From HIMB114 sp052048155 (GTDB taxonomy: Bacteria > Pseudomonadota > Alphaproteobacteria > Pelagibacterales > Pelagibacteraceae): a stretch of 64,000 nt of DNA. Below the pieces are notes generated by a model. It had not been told where the DNA came from. It worked only from the letters and a program-made list of their open reading frames with translations, and ran no database searches. The DNA is taken from assembly GCF_052048155.1 (NCBI RefSeq), contig NZ_JBNAIK010000007.1:1-64000 (forward strand). The letters are read 5' to 3'. Position numbers and translations under genes: made by a program. Positions 28,324 through 37,347 of the stretch are shown piece by piece. The first letter of the stretch is position 1. Every line of letters starts with the position of its first letter.

Positions 28324-28708
28324 GAATTGCTTTTATGACAGCATTAAAGGGTAGTGCAATACACTCTTTTCTAGTTTTGTGATCTTTATGAGTTAAAAAA
28401 TCTAAATCTTTAATTTGTATTGGCAAATCTACCGTCTCACCGTTAAGTTTTTTTTTGATTGCATCAAGAACATTTTCTAACCCAAGTTTATGAATTTTAT
28501 CTAAATGATTAGCAAGAATAGCTGCTGAGGCTTGGGTAAAGATACAAGATTGAGTCTCAAATCTCATTTCATTGATATCTTTATTCACCTCAACTGAAAT
28601 TTCATCACCACAAACTTTATTTTTTGACTTTGCTTTTAAAGGAAATTTCTTTTCTAAACCAAAACTTTTTGTGTTTGCTGCAATTTGAATAATTTTTTTT
28701 TCATTCAT
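28316..28708 (-). CDS. Second IscU/SufU-like scaffold protein
   Basis: 130 aa. Three cysteines match IscU-type ligand positions: KNKVCGDEISVEV, ETQSCIFTQASAAILA and TRKECIALPFNAVIKAI. It is distinct from the SufU at 23815 and coupled to sufE. The fold is that of the NifU_N family. A role as an Fe-S scaffold or as a zinc-containing sulfur-transfer partner of SufE is inferred from fold and position. Confidence 0.82.
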   Translation of the reverse strand: MNEKKIIQIAANTKSFGLEKKFPLKAKSKNKVCGDEISVEVNKDINEMRFETQSCIFTQASAAILANHLDKIHKLGLENVLDAIKKKLNGETVDLPIQIKDLDFLTHKDHKTRKECIALPFNAVIKAIHD

Positions 28709-28758
28709 GGTTATTCTTTATGAATTGTTATAGATTAAAGTATTATTAATTAAAATAT

Positions 28759-29148
28759 ATGAATTTTAGTATTTTATCAGATCCATCAAATTTAAAAATA
28801 GTTAGAGATCACCTTAAATCTTTTATTAAAGAAAAAGGATTTCAAAAAGTAGACCGGGACAGCGTTATTCTTGCAACTGATGAAGCTGTTCAAAACGTTA
28901 TTAGGTATGCATATAATTTAGAAAAAGATAAAAAAATTGATGTAACTTTTGAGGTTAAAGATCCAAATTTAATTATTCAAATTAGAGATTATGGTAAACA
29001 GGTTCCAATTGAACAAATTAAACCAAGAGAACTAGATGATGTAAAACCAGGAGGACTCGGCGTTCATTTTATTAGAAATATTTGTGAAAAAGTTGATTAC
29101 CAGCACATGGATGAAGGTGGTGGAACCAAGCTTACTTTAACATTTTAA
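28759..29148 (+). CDS. RsbW-like serine kinase/anti-sigma factor (HATPase_c)
   Basis: 129 aa single-domain GHKL ATPase. N-box ILATDEAVQNVIRYAY, G1 box IQIRDYGKQVPIEQ, and G2 box GGLGVHFIRNICEKVDY. This is the size and layout of RsbW/SpoIIAB-type kinases, which bind a sigma factor or other target and phosphorylate an STAS antagonist. An STAS protein (57659-58192) and a PP2C phosphatase (48735-50345) that could complete a partner switch lie in the same window. No sigma factor is adjacent. Confidence 0.85.
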   Translation: MNFSILSDPSNLKIVRDHLKSFIKEKGFQKVDRDSVILATDEAVQNVIRYAYNLEKDKKIDVTFEVKDPNLIIQIRDYGKQVPIEQIKPRELDDVKPGGLGVHFIRNICEKVDYQHMDEGGGTKLTLTF

Positions 29149-29520
29149 TTATTCTTGCTTTAAAACTTTTGGCTCAGAACACTGCATGAAATAGTTCTTA
29201 CCTTGAATTGCTGATTGTAAAACAGTGACTTCTTTTTTTCCAATATCAAAGGTAACTGTTGTTTTAAAGTCATTTAATGTTCCTTTGGCTTCTAAAAAGC
29301 TTGGAGTTTCTTTTTTAATTTCAAATTTAACTTTAGTTTTTTTGCTATCTTGCTCATATAAAACGATAGCTTTTCTCTTAAAGGAATAAACCCATTTTGT
29401 TGTCCCTTTTTTATTTGAACAATCTATTCCATAAATATTAGCAAAAGATTGATTGCTAAATAAAAGCATTGTTATTAAAATAAGTATTGATGAATAAAAG
29501 AGATTTAAAAGTTTTTGCAT
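29149..29520 (-). CDS. Uncharacterised secreted protein
   Basis: About 123 aa from the ATG at 29520; ATGs at 29535 and 29547 are also in frame. A signal peptide (LLNLFYSSILILITMLLFSN, cut after SFA) precedes a small beta-rich domain with two cysteines (GIDCSNKK, FMQCSEPK), likely a disulfide. I do not recognise a family. The 5' end overlaps the start of the opposite gene at 29490 by about 31 nt. Confidence 0.65.
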   Translation of the reverse strand: MQKLLNLFYSSILILITMLLFSNQSFANIYGIDCSNKKGTTKWVYSFKRKAIVLYEQDSKKTKVKFEIKKETPSFLEAKGTLNDFKTTVTFDIGKKEVTVLQSAIQGKNYFMQCSEPKVLKQE

Positions 29521-29792
29521 TAGCTTTTTTTGCATTTTTGTTTGCAAGTTTTATTTATAATAACTTTAGCACAGAAACAGTTGCCAAAGGAATAACATTT
29601 AAGGAAATTACTGTAAAAGTTGTTGGCAATGTCCAATTAGATTTAGATTGTAATGGTTCTACATTACCAAAAGCAACTACGGATAATCGGGGCAGAGGAG
29701 AAAATACTAAAAATCAGTGCAAAGGAACTGGAACTTTTACAGCTGAATTTCCTCAACAACGTTTTGTTGAAAAACCAGACATAAAAAAATAA
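29490..29792 (+). CDS. Uncharacterised membrane-anchored or secreted small protein
   Basis: 100 aa from the ATG at 29490 (a TTG lies just before it). The N-terminal hydrophobic stretch VFALAFFAFLFASFIYNNF is a signal peptide or anchor. The rest has two cysteines (LDLDCNGST, KNQCKGTG) and ends in a basic tail. No family is recognised. It is head-to-head and overlapping with the secreted protein on the other strand, and converges on pilT. Confidence 0.6.
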   Translation: MNKRDLKVFALAFFAFLFASFIYNNFSTETVAKGITFKEITVKVVGNVQLDLDCNGSTLPKATTDNRGRGENTKNQCKGTGTFTAEFPQQRFVEKPDIKK

Positions 29793-30782
29793 TTATTCAA
29801 CTAGACCTTTTTGTTTGAGGCCTTCTAAACATTTTTCCATCGTAAACATCCCATCTTTTGCAGATGTTTGAAGTGTAGATGGAATTTGTTCAACTTTTCC
29901 TTCACGAATTAAATTTCTTATTGCTGGTGTCCCTGTCATAATCTCATGACAACCTATTCTTCCGCCACCTTTTCTTTTTAATAATTGTTGAGACATTACT
30001 AGTCTAATTGATCCCGCAAGCATAGTTTGAGCTTGAGTTTTTTGTGCGGCAGGAAATACGTCAAGTATTCTTGTAATAGTTGATCCTGCATTACTTGCGT
30101 GTAATGTTCCAAAAACTAAGTGACCTGTTTCGGCAGCAGTTAATGCTAAAGAAATAGTTTCCAAATCTCTCATCTCACCCACAAGAATAACATCAGGATC
30201 TTGTCTTAGTGCAGACTTTAATGCTCGTGCAAAGCTACCTGTATCTTTTCCAACTTCCCTTTGCGAAATAATACTTTTCTTTGCAGGGTGAACAAATTCT
30301 ATCGGATCTTCAATGGTAATAATATTTTCTGCACGGTTTGAATTGATTTGATCAATCATTGCAGCAAGCGAAGTTGATTTACCAGATCCAGTTTGACCTG
30401 TAACTAAAACTAAACCTGTCTTATGAGTGATAGCAACATGTGCCGCTTCAGGTAGTCCAAGTTTATTAATATCAGGAATTTCAGTTACAATTTTTCTGAG
30501 CACCATACTTGGTCCATAAGAACAATAATAACCGTTGGCACGAAATCTTTGTCCATCAACAACAATTGCAAAATCTAAATCTCCATTATTGATCAAGTAA
30601 TCAAATTGAGATTTATCTAACGCTTTTTTCCAATAACTTTCTAAATCTTCTCTTTTAATTACGTTTTCATTAAAAACTTTTATTTCACCATTTTCTCTTA
30701 TCGCGATGGGTTGATTCGATCTGATATGAATATCGGATAAGTCGTATTGCTTAGGTAAGTCCCGAAGTAAGCCTTCTAACAT
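29793..30782 (-). CDS. pilT: Type IV pilus retraction ATPase PilT
   Basis: 329 aa. An N-terminal PAS-like domain (SDIHIRSNQPIAIRENGEI) precedes the secretion ATPase core: Walker A VTGQTGSGKSTSLAAM, Asp box ITIEDPIEFVH, Walker B DPDVILVGEMRDLETI, His box FGTLHASNAGSTI. The PilT signature AIRNLIREGKVEQ near residue 290 separates it from PilB. It depolymerises the pilus for twitching and DNA uptake. It is divergent from the pilMN operon across 136 nt, which probably holds both promoters. Confidence 0.95.
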   Translation of the reverse strand: MLEGLLRDLPKQYDLSDIHIRSNQPIAIRENGEIKVFNENVIKREDLESYWKKALDKSQFDYLINNGDLDFAIVVDGQRFRANGYYCSYGPSMVLRKIVTEIPDINKLGLPEAAHVAITHKTGLVLVTGQTGSGKSTSLAAMIDQINSNRAENIITIEDPIEFVHPAKKSIISQREVGKDTGSFARALKSALRQDPDVILVGEMRDLETISLALTAAETGHLVFGTLHASNAGSTITRILDVFPAAQKTQAQTMLAGSIRLVMSQQLLKRKGGGRIGCHEIMTGTPAIRNLIREGKVEQIPSTLQTSAKDGMFTMEKCLEGLKQKGLVE

Positions 30783-30918
30783 GACAGTCTAAAACCTTTG
30801 ATTAACAACATTAATTTGAGTCTCAAGAATCTAGCATTACCAATAAAAGCATTGAAAATAAACACTAATTAACTAATGTTACATTTACAACGCATAGTTG
30901 ATTTGTTTTTAAATAGAG

Positions 30919-32673
30919 ATGGCTAACATAACTGAACTATTAAATAAAAATTTAGAACCTATTTTTCAAAAATTAGGAAAAATCTCATTAAATGGAGAAA
31001 AAATTTTAGGTGTTGCTTTCAAAGACAATGAAATTCAATTAATCGAACTTGTTTATAAGAAAAAAATTTGGCAGGTAAAAGATTATACCTATCAACAAAT
31101 TGCAGGAATTGGAAAAGATCAAGATATTTATTCAGCATCAACTTATCTGAGTGATCAAATAAAAAACTGCTTAGATTCTATTGATACTAAAACCAAAGAT
31201 GTTGCGATTACTTTAGATAAATTAAGCACAACTTTTTATAATCTTCAAATTCCACTTATGGATCCGAAGGACTTAGCAGAGACAGTTAGTCTTGGGGGCT
31301 TTTGGGAACAGTTTGATGAAACACCTGAGACTTTAGAGGAGTTTGAAACAAGTTATCAAATCATTTCATCTAATGAAGAATTAGGCGTTATGAATGTTGC
31401 TCTCGTTACAATTGAAAAAAAATTAGTTGAAGCTTATGTTAATATTTTCAGATTAGCAGGACTTAATCCAATTATCATTGATATTAATCCTGCATCTCAA
31501 ATAAATGCACTATACGCTTCACTTGGAAAAGAAGGATTTGATAGTCCTGTTGCTATTTTTAATTACAGTAAAGATAATAGTTATTTAACTGTTTGTTCTA
31601 ATAAAGGTTTGAATATTTCAGATATTAATATTGTTGAAGCAGATCAGGTGCTTTTAGATACGATTGAGGATATTGAAGATGTTACAACTGAATTTTGGGA
31701 TGAGATTTTTGATCGTCTCGCATCACAAATTAAACAAGGCTTAGTTGAGTTTGAAACTCAGTATGAATGTGAACCAATTTCTTTGGTAAATGTTGTAACG
31801 GACAAACCTAAAACAAAAAATCTCTTTGCCGGATTAGAGAAACAATTTGGGGAAGTAGTTATTAAAACTTACGATCCTGAAGAAAGTATAACATTTGAAG
31901 ATGATGAAAAAAAATATTTAGATGCTTTACCAAATAAATCAAAAACAATTAATTGTATTGGTGCGGGAGTAAGAAAGTTAAATGCTTATAATGTCGTTAA
32001 TGAAAATCAGATGTATGATTTCAATTTAATTCCAAGAGCCGACCAATTAAAAATCAATAGAAAAGCAAATTCATTTTCTAAATATTGTTATGTGATAAGT
32101 TTTTTAATTTTTTTCTTTGGAAGCATTCATTTAGTTGTTGGAAGTCTTTTTACAATTTTAGATAATTCGTCGGAAATTTCTAAATTAGCTGGAATAACAC
32201 AAGATGTTCAATCTAAGGAACAGCTTGTCCAAGCTTTCCAGGGTAAAGTTGGAAAGATAACTGGACAAGTCAGCACCTCAAATTATTTTGGTGAAAATAA
32301 AAAAACGACTGCTGAATTAATAGCATCTTTATCTACAAATGTTCCAGAAAATGTAAGATTAACAAAATTTGAAATTAATGACAAAAGACGAGTTGAAATA
32401 GACGGTGTTGCTAAAGATGACCAGTCTATCATTCAAATGATTGATAAGTTTTCTGCAGCTGAAATTGTAAAAGAAGCAAAAGTAAATAACGTTACCAATT
32501 TCACTGAACAAGACAGAACTATTCTTTATAGTGAAAAAGGAAAGAGCGCTCCAAAGACTTTACCCAATGAAGATATTACAAAAAAATTCTCAGCAACTAT
32601 TGCTATGGCACCGATAGAAGGTGAGAAATTTGATAACTTTAAAGTGTTAGATAAAATTATTAAGAAAAAATAA
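30919..32673 (+). CDS. PilM-PilN fusion protein
   Basis: 584 aa. Residues about 20-370 resemble the FtsA-like PilM/MshI fold (LNGEKILGVAFKDNEIQLIEL, VAITLDKLSTTFYNLQIPL, LINPIIIDINPASQ-like, NCIGAGVRKLNAYNV). A single membrane helix follows at about 385-415 (YCYVISFLIFFFGSIHLVVG). The periplasmic tail matches PilN (TAELIASLSTNVPENVRLTKFEI, VEIDGVAKDDQSIIQMIDKF). PilM binds the PilN cytoplasmic tail in other species; here they are one chain. It heads the pilus operon, followed after 2 nt by the PilP-like gene. Confidence 0.85.
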   Translation: MANITELLNKNLEPIFQKLGKISLNGEKILGVAFKDNEIQLIELVYKKKIWQVKDYTYQQIAGIGKDQDIYSASTYLSDQIKNCLDSIDTKTKDVAITLDKLSTTFYNLQIPLMDPKDLAETVSLGGFWEQFDETPETLEEFETSYQIISSNEELGVMNVALVTIEKKLVEAYVNIFRLAGLNPIIIDINPASQINALYASLGKEGFDSPVAIFNYSKDNSYLTVCSNKGLNISDINIVEADQVLLDTIEDIEDVTTEFWDEIFDRLASQIKQGLVEFETQYECEPISLVNVVTDKPKTKNLFAGLEKQFGEVVIKTYDPEESITFEDDEKKYLDALPNKSKTINCIGAGVRKLNAYNVVNENQMYDFNLIPRADQLKINRKANSFSKYCYVISFLIFFFGSIHLVVGSLFTILDNSSEISKLAGITQDVQSKEQLVQAFQGKVGKITGQVSTSNYFGENKKTTAELIASLSTNVPENVRLTKFEINDKRRVEIDGVAKDDQSIIQMIDKFSAAEIVKEAKVNNVTNFTEQDRTILYSEKGKSAPKTLPNEDITKKFSATIAMAPIEGEKFDNFKVLDKIIKKK

Positions 32674-32675
32674 TT

Positions 32676-33938
32676 ATGATTAAAAAAATTTTATTACTAC
32701 TTTTTATTATATTTATATTTTCAAACAAAGCTTTACTCGCGAATGTGGAGGACCCTTTTACAAGAAGTTTAGGTGATGGCAGCGAGCTTAATCAGGCATC
32801 AAGTGAAAATGAAAACAACAAAGAAAAATCAGCAGAAAATAATGATGCCACTCAGCAAGAGGCAGTTTCTCAAACTGAAATTCCAGTAAATCAAGTGCAG
32901 CAACCTGTATCACAACCTGTGTTAAGCAAGCTTGAACCGATTGGAAATATATTAGCGCCTAATCCATTAATTGCTTACGATTTAGTTGAGTATACATTAA
33001 AAGGAACAGCCCTTAATGCAGCTCAAGATTTAAATATGGTTGCGTTCAATAGAGAAGGATCGGCTCAAAAAGTTGATTATGGGAACATAAAAACTACTCA
33101 TATTGTTAATCAAAATGATACCATCGAAAGTATTGCAGCAAGATATGGTTATGCGTCTCAAGAATTAAAAATCGCAAATTCAATTGTTCCTGGTTCAAAA
33201 CTTATTATGGGAACCAGAATAACTTTACCTGCAAGAGTACATAAAGTTCAAAAAGGTCAATCTTTAGAAATGATTGCTGAAATTTATAGTTTAGAATTAA
33301 AAGATTTAATTGGTTTTAATAATTTGATGCCTGGTGATGAACTTCAATTAGGTGAAAAATTGTTGTTACCTTTTTATGTTTACAGAACTAATTCCGAGGA
33401 AACTATAGAGCAAATTTCCAAAAAATTTAACAGAACCAAGAAGGAAGTTTTAAAAATAAATAACCTTTCGAGAAATGATAAATTGAATAAAGGACAATAT
33501 GTAAAGATACCTATCTTTGTGAACCCGGTTTTAAATGTAGAAATCATGAAAACAAAAAGAGGTTTATTAAATTATACAATTAATCCAAAAAATTTAGCAA
33601 TTATTGAAATTCGTGGAAATCAATTTATGGTTAGAGAAGGAGATAAGTTAGGGAAAAACGGTGGTAAGATTGTTAAAATCACAAACCACGAAATGAAAGT
33701 TTTAGAAAATTATGAAGAGTTTTCATTTCAAATTAATGCACCAATTGTAAATCAAGTTGCATCAATACCCCAAGTACCTACTGTACCTTCTTCAACAGGC
33801 ACTGCAGCTACTCCAACTGGAGAAACTTCGGCTGAGCCAGGTTCTGAAGCATCATCTGCAGCCCAAACACCATCGACGCAAGAGTCAGCTTCAAGCGAAG
33901 AAAACTCAATAACGAATGTAGAGGATTTATTTAGATAA
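32676..33938 (+). CDS. PilP-like pilus assembly protein with three LysM repeats
   Basis: 420 aa. Signal peptide (KILLLLFIIFIFSN, cut near LLA), a Glu/Asn/Gln-rich linker, then a PilP-like strand LVEYTLKGTALNAAQDLNMVAF. Three LysM domains follow at about residues 140-187, 188-237 and 238-288 (THIVNQNDTIESIAARYG, VHKVQKGQSLEMIAEIY, YRTNSEETIEQISKKFN). The chain resumes with a PilP-type C-terminal domain: FMVREGDKLGKNGGKIVKI, KVLENYEEFSF. A Ser/Thr/Ala/Pro-rich tail ends the protein. PilP links PilN/PilO to the secretin; LysM would add direct peptidoglycan binding. Confidence 0.78.
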   Translation: MIKKILLLLFIIFIFSNKALLANVEDPFTRSLGDGSELNQASSENENNKEKSAENNDATQQEAVSQTEIPVNQVQQPVSQPVLSKLEPIGNILAPNPLIAYDLVEYTLKGTALNAAQDLNMVAFNREGSAQKVDYGNIKTTHIVNQNDTIESIAARYGYASQELKIANSIVPGSKLIMGTRITLPARVHKVQKGQSLEMIAEIYSLELKDLIGFNNLMPGDELQLGEKLLLPFYVYRTNSEETIEQISKKFNRTKKEVLKINNLSRNDKLNKGQYVKIPIFVNPVLNVEIMKTKRGLLNYTINPKNLAIIEIRGNQFMVREGDKLGKNGGKIVKITNHEMKVLENYEEFSFQINAPIVNQVASIPQVPTVPSSTGTAATPTGETSAEPGSEASSAAQTPSTQESASSEENSITNVEDLFR

Positions 33939-35572
33939 TGAGAAAAATTTTTGTTTTAACTTTATCTGTACTTTTGATTTTCACGGCTTCTTGCGGAAAA
34001 AAGAGACCTGATATGGCCTCTAAAAGAGATGATAAAACAACTAAGCAAGATATTGAAAATTTTGATGTAAAGAATTCAATTAAAGAATTAAAGAAAAATT
34101 CAGACGAGTTTTTAAAGCAGGTTAATTCGTTTAAATCTAAAAAGAAAGCAACTTCAAAAAGAAGAATTCCTATAGATCAGCCTTCGGTCACTGAAGTTTC
34201 TTCAGGGCCAAAAGATATTATTGATTTAAATTTACCAATCAAAACTCTTGAGACAATTCCTGTAACTTTGAAGTTTGACTCAATGAGTATCAGATCGGCC
34301 CTTAAATTATTTTCTAGTATTGCAAAAAGAAACCTCATCATTGGAGACGAGGTAAGCGGAAATATCACAGTTGACTTTCAAGATATTAAATGGGGTTCAG
34401 CAGTTTATGCAATTCTGGAAATGAATAATCTTGTAATGTTACATGATCAATCATCTGGAATGTTAAGAGTGCATACGAAAAAGAAATTTATAGATTTAGA
34501 AAAACAAAATATTGATAACACAAATACAATAAATAAAAATTTAGAGTCTCTTGGAAATGATAGTGTATCAACTGCACCAGTCAGCTCAGCTACAGATGTA
34601 ACTGGAACCGCAACTCAATCTGTAGAAGAAGAAACCTCTACAGAAATTTTTAAAGTTTTTAATCAAACATCACAGGATTTAATTGCAAGTTTAAATGCTG
34701 TAGTTGATGGTTTATCAGTAACAAATGATGCTATTAATAATCAACTAATTATTACTGGAACTAAACAACAGTTGGATCAAACTGAAAAACTTTTAGATAA
34801 AATTGATATTGAACGTAAATCAGTCATGATTGAAGCTTTTATAGTGAATGCCGAGGATGGATTTGCAAAAAAGTTTGATGCAAATTTAGAGATGATAAGC
34901 TCGACTGCAGCTGGAGATTTTAGAGGAGGTAATCAAAGCGGTATCGGAACTATAATTGGTGCAACTAACCCTCAGGGTAACCAATTAGAAGTTGGAACAC
35001 CAAGTCCGAGTGCTGATACGTCTTTAACCGCTCCAACTTTGCAAGGAGGAACACTAATTATTGGAAGTATTGGTCGAGCTTTGTTATCAGCAACTATAGC
35101 CGCATCAGTATCTGATACAAATTCCGAAACTATTTCTAATCCAAAGATTTTTGCAATAGATGGCCAACAGGCAACCATTAGTCAAGGTACCCAGCAAGTA
35201 AGATCAGTCCCTGCTTCTGGAGGGGATGCCGGTGGTTTTGAAACTTTAGATTTCACATTAAATTTTGGAGTAACTCCAACAATTGTTGGCGATAAGGTAA
35301 GATTGCAAATTTCTCTAGCGAACGATTCTCTTGGCCAGGGAGGAACAGATGCTAACACACCTAAAAATACGGAGAATGTTACTTCAACGGTGGTGTTAAA
35401 TAATGGAGATGTTGCTATTTTAGGTGGAGTTTACAAAAATACAAAACAAGACGATATTATATTTGTACCTTTACTGCATAGAATTCCTGTTTTGGGTGAG
35501 TTTTTTAAAAAGAAGACTAAAAGCGATACTAAATCTCAGCTGTTAATATTTGTTACTGCTAATATTGTATAA
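33938..35572 (+). CDS. Type IV pilus secretin lipoprotein (MshL/PilQ family)
   Basis: 544 aa. The lipoprotein signal MRKIFVLTLSVLLIFTASC gives a lipidated Cys19. An N-terminal secretin/TonB-like short domain (VTLKFDSMSIRSALKLFSSI, NITVDFQDIKWGSAVYAIL) and an N1-type domain (FNQTSQDLIASLNAVVDGLS) precede the secretin core (SNPKIFAIDGQQATISQGTQ, TLNFGVTPTIVGDKVRLQI, VLNNGDVAILGGVYKN, VPLLHRIPVLGEFF). It forms the outer-membrane channel for the pilus. Order and size resemble MshL more than PilQ. The start overlaps the previous stop (TAATG). Confidence 0.92.
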   Translation: MRKIFVLTLSVLLIFTASCGKKRPDMASKRDDKTTKQDIENFDVKNSIKELKKNSDEFLKQVNSFKSKKKATSKRRIPIDQPSVTEVSSGPKDIIDLNLPIKTLETIPVTLKFDSMSIRSALKLFSSIAKRNLIIGDEVSGNITVDFQDIKWGSAVYAILEMNNLVMLHDQSSGMLRVHTKKKFIDLEKQNIDNTNTINKNLESLGNDSVSTAPVSSATDVTGTATQSVEEETSTEIFKVFNQTSQDLIASLNAVVDGLSVTNDAINNQLIITGTKQQLDQTEKLLDKIDIERKSVMIEAFIVNAEDGFAKKFDANLEMISSTAAGDFRGGNQSGIGTIIGATNPQGNQLEVGTPSPSADTSLTAPTLQGGTLIIGSIGRALLSATIAASVSDTNSETISNPKIFAIDGQQATISQGTQQVRSVPASGGDAGGFETLDFTLNFGVTPTIVGDKVRLQISLANDSLGQGGTDANTPKNTENVTSTVVLNNGDVAILGGVYKNTKQDDIIFVPLLHRIPVLGEFFKKKTKSDTKSQLLIFVTANIV

Positions 35573-35598
35573 ATTAGCTAAATCTTTATATTTTCAAC

Positions 35599-37344
35599 AT
35601 GCCGTCAATTACTCCTGAAATAAGTTTAAAAGTTTCTGCCCTTCTAAAAACTATGGGTAAATTATCTGATCCAATGATTGCAGAGGCCAAGAAAAAACAC
35701 GATGGAAATGGCAAAGTACCACTTGGAATTTTGCATTATTTAATTGAAGATAAAAAAATTACAGAAGATGATATTGTAGCGGCAATCTCAAGAAATTATG
35801 CATTAAGAAAAATTCAGTTAACTGAACAAACTGTAAAAAAAGAAGCGTTAGCAAAATTACCAAAAGATTTTATTCAACAAAATGAAATAATACCATTTGA
35901 TTTAGTTGGAAAAATTTTGAAAGTTGCGATTTTTGATCCAACCAAATCAACATTATCAAGCAAGATGAAAAGTATGACTGGTTGTAACATAGAAATTTAT
36001 GTTGCCAAACCTTCAAATATTGAAAGTGCGAAAAAGTTTAAAGTAGTTGTTGAGGCTTTAAAGTCTACAGGTGGACCAGATCAATCTGCCACAAAACCTA
36101 AACCTATGGCTCAAGGTATTAAAATACCAGGTGCAAGAGGTGTTAAGCCTGGCGAAGGTGATGTAGTATCTTTTGTTGATGCAATATTATTAGAATCTTT
36201 TAATACAGGTACTTCAGATATTCATATCGAGCCTTATAGACGAGGCGAAGCTAGAATTCGTTTTAGAAAAGATGGAGTATTACAAGAGCAATCTCAGTTT
36301 ACTAGTTTTTTAATGGAAAATTATAATGCCATAATTACCAGACTTAAAATCATGGCGGGATGTGATATTTCTGAAAGGCGTTTGCCCCAAGATGGTAAAT
36401 TACAATTTAAAAATCCAAAACCTAAAAGTGCAGATGATGAAGATATTGACGTGAGATTTTCTTGTCTTCCAGCAAAAGAAGGTGAGCGAGTTGTTATGCG
36501 TTTACTTGCAGCTGGCCCTGATCTTGGTCTCGAACAGATAGGACTTGATCCTGAAGATTATAAAAATTTAGTGAGTGCAATAACCGCGCCACAAGGAATG
36601 GTACTTGTAACCGGACCAACAGGGAGTGGTAAAAGTACAACGCTTTATGGCTGTATTAAAAAAATTAATAGTCCTGGAAAAAATATCATGACTGCAGAAG
36701 ATCCAGTTGAATTTTATCTAAAAGGTGTGGGCCAAGTTCAAGCCAATGAAGAAATTGGATTAACTTTTGAAAGCATTTTAAAATCATTCTTAAGACAAGA
36801 TCCAGAAGTTATATTGGTTGGAGAGATCAGGGATAAAAATACTGTAAATATTGCAATCAAAGCAGCGTTGACTGGTCACTTACTTCTAAGTACGCTTCAT
36901 ACTAATGACGCTGTATCAACTGTAGTAAGATTGACAAATATGGGTGTTCCAAATTTTATGGTTGCGTCTGCATTAACCCTTATTGTTGCTCAGCGTCTTG
37001 CAAGAAAATCATGTCAAAGTTGTTTAGTTGAAGATGATCAGGCTACTGAACCAAGTTTATTAAAACTAGGTTTTAAACAAGAAGAGCTATCAACATTTAA
37101 AGCCAAAAAAGGACAAGGTTGTGGAGAGTGTAACAACACTGGCTACAAAGGTCGTCAAGGAATCTATGAAGTTTTAAAAAAAACGCCGGAATTGGAATCT
37201 GCAATTTTAAGAGATGCTAGAGGTGATGAACTCCTGGAGGTTGCCGTAAAAGGTGGTTTTAAAACCATGCAAGATATTGGTCGTGGTTTCATTAAAAGCG
37301 GAGTAATTGATATCCATGAATATTCAAGGATATTAGTTACATAG
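35599..37344 (+). CDS. pilB: Type IV pilus extension ATPase (PilB/MshE)
   Basis: 581 aa. An N-terminal MshEN/GspE-N domain (LGILHYLIEDKKITEDDIVAAI) leads to the ATPase: TSDIHIEPYRRGEARIRFR, Walker A VTGPTGSGKSTTLYG, Asp box MTAEDPVEFYL, Walker B DPEVILVGEIRDKNTVN, His box LSTLHTNDAVSTV. The tetracysteine zinc site is present (CQSC and CGEC). It powers pilin assembly from the inner membrane with PilC. Confidence 0.96.
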   Translation: MPSITPEISLKVSALLKTMGKLSDPMIAEAKKKHDGNGKVPLGILHYLIEDKKITEDDIVAAISRNYALRKIQLTEQTVKKEALAKLPKDFIQQNEIIPFDLVGKILKVAIFDPTKSTLSSKMKSMTGCNIEIYVAKPSNIESAKKFKVVVEALKSTGGPDQSATKPKPMAQGIKIPGARGVKPGEGDVVSFVDAILLESFNTGTSDIHIEPYRRGEARIRFRKDGVLQEQSQFTSFLMENYNAIITRLKIMAGCDISERRLPQDGKLQFKNPKPKSADDEDIDVRFSCLPAKEGERVVMRLLAAGPDLGLEQIGLDPEDYKNLVSAITAPQGMVLVTGPTGSGKSTTLYGCIKKINSPGKNIMTAEDPVEFYLKGVGQVQANEEIGLTFESILKSFLRQDPEVILVGEIRDKNTVNIAIKAALTGHLLLSTLHTNDAVSTVVRLTNMGVPNFMVASALTLIVAQRLARKSCQSCLVEDDQATEPSLLKLGFKQEELSTFKAKKGQGCGECNNTGYKGRQGIYEVLKKTPELESAILRDARGDELLEVAVKGGFKTMQDIGRGFIKSGVIDIHEYSRILVT

Positions 37345-37347
37345 TCT

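Noticed and set aside
30783..30918. Operator or small RNA between pilT and the PilM-PilN gene
   Set aside because: There are imperfect repeats such as AACACTAATT and AACTAATGTT, but with two mismatches in AT-rich DNA they are not above chance. The gap probably just holds two promoters.
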